Part shown: piece after piece, positions 8,894 to 15,153 of the stretch
Position numbering within the stretch: the first letter of the stretch is position 1
Layout: the number at the start of each line of letters is the position of its first letter
From: Candidatus Latescibacterota bacterium
Lineage (GTDB): Bacteria > Latescibacterota > UBA2968 > GCA-2709665
Direction: 5' to 3'
Assembly (NCBI GenBank): GCA_012271065.1
Contig: JAAXHE010000209.1
Coordinates: 1-25,735 of the forward strand
Length of the DNA: 25,735 nt
Program-made: the position numbers and the translations under genes
The notes under the pieces: generated by a model
What the model was told of the DNA's origin: nothing
Database searches by the model: none
Seen by the model: the letters and a program-made list of their open reading frames with translations, nothing else

Positions 8894-10258
8894 TCAATGG
8901 TCGTATATCTCCGGTCCCCAGTCGATTTCCTGATGCTGCTGTTTCAGGATGACGGCCTTGTGCGGCGGCGCGTTGTTCATCAGAACCACGCCGGGCCCGA
9001 CCATGGCGCCGGGGCCGACAATGCGGCCCGGCATCAGTATGGTTCCCACGCCGGTGCGTGCGTAGTCGCCGAACAGGGCCCCCGAAAAACCTGGCGCCGG
9101 ATGACGGATGCCCCGCACTTCCACCTGCGTCGGCCCGTCGTCGAATCGAAGCGTGCCCACCTGGGTGCCGGCCCCGAATTCCGCGCCTTCCCCGTAGATG
9201 CCGGCGATCTGCATCTGGTGGGTGATGCGGCCGCCCGCCAGAATGACGCCGCTGAATTCTCCCAGAAAGGTGATGTGGTTGTTGCGGTCGACAAAGCCGG
9301 AGACCTTCGCGAAGGGCCCGATTCTGCAGTCGTCACCGATGACCGTGTGCGAGGCAATCTGGGAGCCTTCGAAAACGTGCGTGTTTCTGCCGATCCAGAC
9401 GGGTCCGCTGATACGTGCCCCTTTTGAGATGGTCGCGCCTTCGTCGACGAACACCGGTCCGTCGATGTGCGCATCGGAATCGACCCGCGCCGTGTCGGCT
9501 ATACTGGAGGCCTGCAGGCGCAGGGCCATTTCCCGCAAGGCCAGACGGCAGACCGACTGGGGCTCCCAGGGCATGTCCATATCGAAGCAGACACCGTCAA
9601 TGCCGACGGCGGCGGCGGGCCGGCCTTCCCGGTTCATGAGCGCCAGGGCATCGGCGATCTCGTGGCCCTCCGGGGGCGTGACACCGTTCTGGACGTTGGT
9701 AACAAAGTCCGACGTATTGCCAAGGTCCTGGAGCGCTTCGTTCTTGAATACGAACAGGCCCGACAGCGCCGTGCCGGTGGATGAACGGGGCTTCCACGTG
9801 TAATCGACGACATTTCCCACGGTATCGATTTCAATGCGGATGCAACGGTTGAGCTGCTCGCTGTGGTGTACGGCGGCAATGGAACGGCCGGTGAATGCGT
9901 CCAGGAGTTGAGAAAGGACCGTCGGTTCGAAGAAGAGGTCGCCGTACATGACAAGGAAGTCGTCGCTCCCGATAAATCCTGCGGCGGCGCATGCGGCGTG
10001 GGCCGTGCCGAGTTGCTCCCCCTGTTCGATATAGGTGATTCTGCATCCGAACCGGCGGCCGTCGGAAAAATGGCTGCGTATCCGGCCCTGTCGATGGCCG
10101 ACAACGATGCCGACGTCCCTGATGCCCGCGGCGGCGATGCGTTCGACGCCCCACTCCACTAAAGGCCGGTTGCAGATGGGAAACATGGGCTTGGGCCGGT
10201 AGTGGCTGAAGGGATAGAAGCGGTCCCCTTTGCCAGCGGCCAGGATGATGGCTTTCAC
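8894..10258 (-). CDS. Sugar-1-phosphate nucleotidyltransferase with left-handed beta-helix domain
   Basis: This 454-residue protein starts KAIILAAGKGDRF, the nucleotide-binding loop of NTP-transferase enzymes, followed by RPKPM (substrate lysine region), EQLGTAHA at about 81-88 and YGDLFF with the metal-binding Asp107. From about residue 255 it has hexapeptide repeats of a left-handed beta-helix (for example VFVDEGATISKGARISG and VWIGRNTHVF), as in GlmU. The enzyme should activate a sugar phosphate to an NDP-sugar. Whether the beta-helix also acetylates is not clear; GlmU is usually similar in length. The start is the GTG at 10258 with AGAGG 8 bases upstream, because the motif begins at the next codon. 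An upstream ATG would add 47 unrelated residues overlapping the hydrolase gene. It precedes the lyase gene by five bases. Sugar specificity is unknown. Confidence 0.88.
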   Translation of the reverse strand: MKAIILAAGKGDRFYPFSHYRPKPMFPICNRPLVEWGVERIAAAGIRDVGIVVGHRQGRIRSHFSDGRRFGCRITYIEQGEQLGTAHAACAAAGFIGSDDFLVMYGDLFFEPTVLSQLLDAFTGRSIAAVHHSEQLNRCIRIEIDTVGNVVDYTWKPRSSTGTALSGLFVFKNEALQDLGNTSDFVTNVQNGVTPPEGHEIADALALMNREGRPAAAVGIDGVCFDMDMPWEPQSVCRLALREMALRLQASSIADTARVDSDAHIDGPVFVDEGATISKGARISGPVWIGRNTHVFEGSQIASHTVIGDDCRIGPFAKVSGFVDRNNHITFLGEFSGVILAGGRITHQMQIAGIYGEGAEFGAGTQVGTLRFDDGPTQVEVRGIRHPAPGFSGALFGDYARTGVGTILMPGRIVGPGAMVGPGVVLMNNAPPHKAVILKQQHQEIDWGPEIYDH

Positions 10259-10325
10259 CTGGAAACCTCTGGAAGTTAAAGTCGTTTGTCTGAATGCGGG
10301 TCGAACGCGGTCGGTTTCGCACCGG

Positions 10326-11216
10326 CTACCGGATGGGCTCCGGATCGATGGGACCAACAGGCACGTCGGTGAGATCCTCCGCAAAGACGATCCGCCCACT
10401 GAAGATGTGTGCGGCTTCGGCCACGAGGCGCTCCCGGATGCCGGGCGGTTCCAGCTGTTCGGTAACGTGGGTCAGGACCAGCGTGCCGACGTCCGCCTCG
10501 CGTGCGGTCCGTGCGGCGTCCAGGTGTCCGGAACAGCAGCCCGTGATGCGCGGGTCCAGTTCCACATCGTTGATCAGGTGGCACATATGGATGAGCACGT
10601 CCGCGCCCTGCGCCAGGTCCGTAAGGCTGCCTGTGGGCGCAGTATCTCCGCCGAAGACGACCGTTCCGTACGGGGTGTCCAGCCGGTAGGCCAGGCACGT
10701 GAGCTGCGGCTGAACATGCACGACTTCAGCCGTTTCGACCCGCCAGTTTCCAGCCTGAATGCTCGAGCCGTCCGCGACTTCGGTGACGACGGGCTCGGGG
10801 CGTTTCCGGGGAAGGATTCCCCCGCGCCGTTCGTAGACGAACTCGCTTCCCGGGTGCCGTGTCCTCGCCTCCAGGTCCGGCCCGAAGGCGCCATCGGACC
10901 CCAGGAGCCTTTCCGTCATGCGTTTCAGCGGGGCCGGTCCGTAGACGTGGAGCTCGGGGACCTTGCCTGCGCCCTGGTCCCAGCGCGTGAGCACGATGCA
11001 CGCGTAGTCCACACTGTGATCGTAGTGGAGGTGGGTAAGAAACACGCGTGTCAGCGCTTCGGGAGGTACTCCTGCTTCGAGGAGGCGTCTTGCAATACCC
11101 GGTCCGCAGTCGAACAGCAGGACTTCATCGTCGAACGTCACGAGATAGCCTGAGCCCGCACGATGGGCAAGCGGGGTAGGGGTGCCGGTGCCAAGAAGGG
11201 TCAGTTTCAGAGACAT
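10326..11216 (-). CDS. Metallo-beta-lactamase-fold hydrolase, RNase Z/ElaC-like subgroup
   Basis: This 296-residue protein begins with LTLLGTGTPTP and carries the metal motif HLHYDH (His62, His64, Asp66, His67), followed by GGDTAPT, CHLIND, SGHLDA and LTHVTE, which supply the remaining ligands of a two-zinc centre. The GTGTP start and wide motif spacing resemble RNase Z-like and phosphodiesterase-like members, but an RNA substrate cannot be claimed. The ATG at 11216 is chosen because the fold begins there; an upstream in-frame extension would overlap the aldo/keto reductase gene. It starts 7 bases after that gene stops and ends 67 bases before the nucleotidyltransferase, so all three are probably co-transcribed. 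A phosphodiester or lactone substrate would suit the context, but this is speculation. Confidence 0.85.
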   Translation of the reverse strand: MSLKLTLLGTGTPTPLAHRAGSGYLVTFDDEVLLFDCGPGIARRLLEAGVPPEALTRVFLTHLHYDHSVDYACIVLTRWDQGAGKVPELHVYGPAPLKRMTERLLGSDGAFGPDLEARTRHPGSEFVYERRGGILPRKRPEPVVTEVADGSSIQAGNWRVETAEVVHVQPQLTCLAYRLDTPYGTVVFGGDTAPTGSLTDLAQGADVLIHMCHLINDVELDPRITGCCSGHLDAARTAREADVGTLVLTHVTEQLEPPGIRERLVAEAAHIFSGRIVFAEDLTDVPVGPIDPEPIR

Positions 11217-11223
11217 GAGACGG

Positions 11224-12243
11224 TTATCGGTGAACGTCGGCTTCGAAGTGGCGGATGAGGGGGGCGAGTTCTGTCCAGAATGTCTCGGGAATCTCGACGT
11301 CTCCGGCGGCGGCATTCGCCCGCGCTTCCGCCGGGACCCGGGCGCCGGGTATGGTGGCGGTCACCTGCGGATGACGCGTGCACCATTGCAGAGCCGCCGC
11401 AACCAGCGGTACGCCGTGGCCGTTGCAAAGGTCCTGGACGCTTGCCACGTGGTCCAGGCAGGACTGGCTGAAGCTGCGGGCGAGGTAGTTGATGCCGTCC
11501 GTGGGGCCTGTGGCGAGCAGTCCCCGTTCAACCGGCGTGGCAATCACGAGACCCACGTCGTGTCTGACAGCCGCCGGCAGAATCCGATCTTCCGCAAGCT
11601 GATTGATCAGGCTGAGCGCCTCGGGAACCACGGCGGCATCGAATTCCCCCGTTTCGATGTACCAGGCGTTGGTATGGGGGTCATTGGTGGCGGTACCGAC
11701 AAAACGCGTAACGCCCGTATCTTGGAGTTTTCGCAGGGCGCCGAGTGCACGGTCCTTTCCCATGACTTCCTCTCTGGGAATGTCCATGGCATCGTGGATA
11801 TAGAGGACGTCGAAGGCGTCGATTCCCAGCCGTTGCCGACTCTCCTCGACATGCCGCATCACGGCGTCGTAGGAATGGTCCGGCCCCGCCGCCGTCTGCC
11901 CGACTTTTGTCGTGATCGTGCACCGTTCAGCAAGGTCAGGGCGTTGCCGGAGGGCCTCGCCGATAATGGATTCGCTGTTGCCCGAACCGTACAGCGGAGC
12001 GGTGTCGATCAGCGTGGAGCCCGCTTCGATCGCCGCGTGCACCGTTTCAATTCCCAGTTCGGCCTTCATATGGCTGGACCGCGGGGGGGCTTCTCCGGAT
12101 GACATGGGCCGATCCGTGGTCCACGATTCCATGAAGTCGTATTCGGTCGCCGCGCGGTTGGCGTCAGCGATGCCGATAAAGCCGGTACCCAAGCCCACAA
12201 TCGGGACTTCGAGTCCGGTTCGGCCGAGTCTTTCGGTCTTCAT
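11224..12243 (-). CDS. Aldo/keto reductase family oxidoreductase
   Basis: This 339-residue protein shows the aldo/keto reductase catalytic tetrad: Asp80 and Tyr85 in IDTAPLYGSGNSE, Lys113 in TTKVG, and His150 in YIHD. The N-terminus (LGRTGLEVPIVGLGT) and the C-terminal NADP-binding region (TIPGARVPAEARAN) are typical. The gross pattern resembles bacterial D-threo-aldose or galactose 1-dehydrogenases, but cofactor and substrate are not proved. Between residues 27 and 60 it has an insertion rich in charged and Ser/Pro residues not found in compact members. The ATG at 12243 is preceded by GAGG with a 7-base gap. As first gene of the minus-strand run it likely reports where transcription enters, and in context may oxidise a sugar released from the glycan. 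Confidence 0.9.
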   Translation of the reverse strand: MKTERLGRTGLEVPIVGLGTGFIGIADANRAATEYDFMESWTTDRPMSSGEAPPRSSHMKAELGIETVHAAIEAGSTLIDTAPLYGSGNSESIIGEALRQRPDLAERCTITTKVGQTAAGPDHSYDAVMRHVEESRQRLGIDAFDVLYIHDAMDIPREEVMGKDRALGALRKLQDTGVTRFVGTATNDPHTNAWYIETGEFDAAVVPEALSLINQLAEDRILPAAVRHDVGLVIATPVERGLLATGPTDGINYLARSFSQSCLDHVASVQDLCNGHGVPLVAAALQWCTRHPQVTATIPGARVPAEARANAAAGDVEIPETFWTELAPLIRHFEADVHR

Positions 12244-12325
12244 CGGCAGGCCTCACATTTGACCGGAATTGCGGCATCTGCGCCCGGATTCCAGGGCCGC
12301 GTTCAGGGCGGCGTCCAAGATAGCA

Positions 12326-12344
12326 TGCGCCCCTTCCGGGCGCA
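12326..12344. repeat. Seven-base-pair stem-loop in the divergent region
   Basis: TGCGCCC at 12326-12332 pairs perfectly with GGGCGCA at 12338-12344 around a CTTCC loop. In a minus-strand transcript it would lie about 85 bases upstream of the reductase start codon. No T-run follows on either strand, so it does not look like a simple intrinsic terminator. It could be a leader structure or protein-binding site, or chance in GC-rich DNA. Confidence 0.35.
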
Positions 12345-12384
12345 ACAGGCTTCTGTTCGTCGGGTCAATATACGCATTACGCGC

Positions 12385-12413
12385 TTGCCTTTGGTCATTG
12401 GGGGTATTATCAT
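12385..12413 (+). promoter_or_regulatory. Sigma70-like promoter for the cyclase-family gene
   Basis: TTGCCT (12385-12390) and TATCAT (12408-12413) are separated by exactly 17 bases, and the segment is noticeably AT-rich. Transcription would start near 12420, giving a leader of about 50 bases ending in the GGAGGAGG ribosome site at 12457-12464. The match is good but unproven. Confidence 0.45.
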
Positions 12414-12469
12414 AATTCCGTTCTGCGCCGATACGGTTTTTATCCAAAACAGACTTGGAGGAGGCGGGT

Positions 12470-13435
12470 ATGCGAAAAAGATATCTGTGCGCGATGGTTG
12501 TGGGATGCCTCGTCGCAATGACGCCGGCCGTCGCGGAAAAAGCGGCCGAAGGGGACAAGTGGTGGCCTTCGGAGTGGGGGCCGGAAGACCAGCGAGGAGC
12601 GGCAAACCGGTTGACCCCGCAGAAGGTAATGGAGGCTGCGGGATTGATCCGGAAAGGCAAGACCTACCAGCTCGGACGGGTGTACGAGCCGGGCATTCCG
12701 CTCTTCGGCAACCGTCACTACAGTCTGACCATTCCCGGTTCGCCAACCGGAGGTCCCGTCGGAGAGAACCAGCTGATCTGGTACGACGAGATGTTCAGCG
12801 GCGAGATCGGACAGGTGGGGACCCAGTTCGACGGTTTGGGTCACATCGGTACGCGTAGGGGCGATCAGGACATCTTCTACAACGGATTTACACGGTCAGA
12901 GGTAGGGACGGCATACGGACTGGAGAAACTCGGAATCGAAAACGTCGGTGTCATCTTCACCCGCGGCGTACTGGTGGACGTCGCGAAGTACAAGGGACTG
13001 GAGCGGCTGGAAGTAGGCTATGTGATAACCGCAGCCGACATCGAAGGGGCCTTGAAGAAGCAGGCCGTCTCGGTCACGGAAGGCGACATCGTGCTGATCC
13101 GAACCGGCCACGGAAAATTGTGGATGGTCGACAACGAGACCTACAATTCGGGCCAGCCGGGCATCGGGCTCGAGGCTGCGCGGTGGCTGCTTGAAATGAA
13201 GATCGTCATGGTCGGCGCCGATACATGGGCGGTCGAGGCCGTGCCCGGTGAAGACTCGGAAGGCGCGTTCCGGGTCCACGAGTTATTGATTCAGCGTAAC
13301 GGGGTCTATATCCTCGAGAATCTGGACCTGGACGGCCTGGCGGCTGACGGCGTTTACGAGTTTGCGTTCGTTTTCGCGCCGTTACGGCTGAAGGGCGCCA
13401 CAGGATCGCCGGGAAATCCGTTCGCAATCAGGTAG
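12470..13435 (+). CDS. Secreted cyclase-family (kynurenine formamidase-like) hydrolase
   Basis: This 321-residue protein has a signal peptide (MRKRYLCAMVVGCLVAM then Pro-Ala-Val-Ala, likely cut after about residue 22), so it is exported. The mature part resembles the PF04199 cyclase/formamidase fold, with GTQFDGLGH at 117-125, RGVLVDV, D(I/V)VLIRTGH, GADTWAVE and VHELLI. The family metal motif HxGTHxDxPxH appears here as QxGTQxDxLxH, keeping Asp121 and His125 but replacing two His with Gln115 and Gln119. This Gln variant may define a subgroup with different metal or substrate use. The ATG at 12470 follows GGAGGAGG; a TTG five codons earlier lies before that site and is not used. It faces away from the minus-strand run, so a link to the glycan pathway is only positional. 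Family is confident, reaction unknown. Confidence 0.85.
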   Translation: MRKRYLCAMVVGCLVAMTPAVAEKAAEGDKWWPSEWGPEDQRGAANRLTPQKVMEAAGLIRKGKTYQLGRVYEPGIPLFGNRHYSLTIPGSPTGGPVGENQLIWYDEMFSGEIGQVGTQFDGLGHIGTRRGDQDIFYNGFTRSEVGTAYGLEKLGIENVGVIFTRGVLVDVAKYKGLERLEVGYVITAADIEGALKKQAVSVTEGDIVLIRTGHGKLWMVDNETYNSGQPGIGLEAARWLLEMKIVMVGADTWAVEAVPGEDSEGAFRVHELLIQRNGVYILENLDLDGLAADGVYEFAFVFAPLRLKGATGSPGNPFAIR

Positions 13436-13498
13436 ACCGTTCCTGATTCGACCGCGTACACCCGTGGTCGCGCGAAAGAACAGACGTTGGGGGTTCGC

Positions 13499-14971
13499 GT
13501 GAATCCTGATGAACAGAAGCAGCGCTTTCCGGAATTGGCGCCGGAATTGAGCTCGCGGCGCGTGATGGACTTTCTCAAGTTCTTCGGACCCGGAGCCGTC
13601 ATCGCGTCGGTAACGATCGGGAGCGGGGAGACGGTCTGGGCGTCGCGCAGCGGGGCAATTTTCGGCTATGCGATGTTCTGGGCATTCAGTCTTTTCTGTC
13701 TCACGAAGGGCGTGCAGGTCTACTCCGCGGCGCGGTACATGACACTCACCGGCGAACATCCGATGGAGCGGTGGGCGTCATTGCCAGGCCCGCGCGGGCT
13801 GTTTCCCGGCATAATCGGCGTTGTGGTTATCGTTGCATTCCCGTTCTATCTTGCGAGTCTACCGATCATGCTCGGCACGATTACGTCGTGGGTGCTGTTC
13901 GGTGACCCGGGGATGTACCCCCATGCCATCGCAATCCTGTTCATTGTGCTGCTTGCGGTGTTGACCCTGATGCAGAGTTACGGGTTTCTGGAGCGCGTTC
14001 AGTTGACACTCGTCGGGTCGATGCTGGTGGTCATGCTGATCGCGACATTTGCCGTCAATCCGGACTGGCTGTCGGTACTTGCCGGCGCGATCACGCCTGC
14101 CCTGCCGGATTACCCGCAATGGGTCAAAATGAACCCGGCATTTGCCGATCGTACGCTGATCGTGGAGATGGTCGCATATATGGGCGTTATGGGCGGCGGT
14201 GTGCAGGACTACGTGGGATACGTGGGCATGTTGAGAGAAAAGGCCTGGGGTCTGATCGGCAAGGTGTCTGGCGGAAGCCGGAGGCCGGCGCTGGCCGTGG
14301 ACGACAGGAATGTCCGGCTGGGGCGCATGTGGCTGAAGGCGCCGCTTATCGATTGTACGGTATCTTTCGGCAGTGTGCTCGTGTTCACCGCGACGTTTCT
14401 CATTCTCGGTGCAACGCTCCTGCATACGAATCGGATCGTGCCCTCGGGAATGGATCTCTACAACTACCAGGTCGTATTCCTCACGCAGCTTCATCCCGGC
14501 CAGACGGCGCAAATCCTCCTGTCGGCGCTTTACAAGGCAGGTGTTTTCTTCGCAATATTCGGTACGGTCTACGGCGCGTTTGAACTCTACGTGCGGACCG
14601 CGCACGAATGCGTACGATCCACCCGGTTGAAGTGGCGGGATCTGACCCTGGACAAGATGCGCCTGTGGACGCTTTGCTATTCCGGCGTTGCGGCGATCGG
14701 GCTCGTGATCTACGCCTGGTGGACAGCAACCCTGGACCCCCGTGGCGTGGGTTGGAACCCGATTTCGATGATGACGATTCCTCTCCACATTACCGGGGTC
14801 CTTCTTGCCGGACCCTGGTGTTTTGCCATGGTATGGGCCGATCGCAAATACCTTCCCGAACCGTTCAGGATGGGTCCGTTGCTCGTCACGCTCAATATTC
14901 TGTGCGGCATTGTTTTCACCTGCTTTGGCGTACTGGCCGTTATCGAGGACCTGAAGCCATTCTTCCAATAG
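13499..14971 (+). CDS. Nramp-related membrane transporter lacking canonical metal motifs
   Basis: About 490 residues with roughly eleven hydrophobic spans. The opening FLKFFGPGAVIASVTIGSGE is the first Nramp helix, and the GxG-Q-Y region at about residues 230-242 corresponds to helix 6. In metal-transporting Nramp proteins helix 1 carries DPGN and helix 6 carries A-M-P-H. Here they read GSGE and GVMGGGVQDY, so the usual Asp, Asn and Met ligands are missing. Transport of a different ion, such as Mg2+, or an unrelated solute is possible. The GTG at 13499 is preferred because a GGGGG run lies five bases upstream; a TTG four codons earlier is an alternative. It follows the hydrolase by 63 bases and may share its transcript. 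Family membership is confident, substrate open. Confidence 0.85.
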   Translation: MNPDEQKQRFPELAPELSSRRVMDFLKFFGPGAVIASVTIGSGETVWASRSGAIFGYAMFWAFSLFCLTKGVQVYSAARYMTLTGEHPMERWASLPGPRGLFPGIIGVVVIVAFPFYLASLPIMLGTITSWVLFGDPGMYPHAIAILFIVLLAVLTLMQSYGFLERVQLTLVGSMLVVMLIATFAVNPDWLSVLAGAITPALPDYPQWVKMNPAFADRTLIVEMVAYMGVMGGGVQDYVGYVGMLREKAWGLIGKVSGGSRRPALAVDDRNVRLGRMWLKAPLIDCTVSFGSVLVFTATFLILGATLLHTNRIVPSGMDLYNYQVVFLTQLHPGQTAQILLSALYKAGVFFAIFGTVYGAFELYVRTAHECVRSTRLKWRDLTLDKMRLWTLCYSGVAAIGLVIYAWWTATLDPRGVGWNPISMMTIPLHITGVLLAGPWCFAMVWADRKYLPEPFRMGPLLVTLNILCGIVFTCFGVLAVIEDLKPFFQ

Positions 14972-14975
14972 CGGC

Positions 14976-15004
14976 GCGGGCGCGAGCGGGTGACGTGAGC
15001 CCGC
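14976..15004 (+). terminator. Possible stem-loop after the Nramp-related gene
   Basis: GCGGGC (14976-14981) can pair with GCCCGC (14999-15004) around a 17-base loop, starting five bases after the stop codon. No T-run follows, so it is at best a weak or factor-assisted terminator. Nothing else is evident in the 182 bases before the next gene. Confidence 0.25.
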
Positions 15005-15153
15005 CCCGTCAGTTGATCAACGTATCTGGCTTACGGAGTACTGAACGACGCCGGAGTCCGAAATCCCATGTCCGATGGTCTTGCAAATGACGACGGGAAT
15101 CGACGCGGAATGGCCGCGCCCTCACTTCAGATGACATTCGTTGTCCACCAGCC

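Larger units (their letters stand above)
12244..12469. promoter_or_regulatory. Divergent control region between the two transcription directions
   Basis: These 226 bases separate the minus-strand operon start from the plus-strand hydrolase and should hold promoters for both. On the plus strand a good sigma70-like pair is present (listed separately). On the minus strand I see AT-rich hexamers (TATGAT, TATATT) but no properly spaced -35 box. A short minus-strand open frame runs into this region and stops at 12253, ten bases before the reductase ATG. It has no convincing start and is discussed as a finding. Confidence 0.5.

Noticed and set aside
10230..11153. Plus-strand open frame of 307 codons opposite the MBL hydrolase
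   Set aside because: No motif, while the minus strand carries a full HLHYDH metal site.
13859..14968. Long minus-strand open frame of 369 codons opposite the Nramp-related gene
   Set aside because: Its product is rich in His, Arg and Gln with no recognisable motif, and the plus-strand frame has clear membrane spans and Nramp helices.
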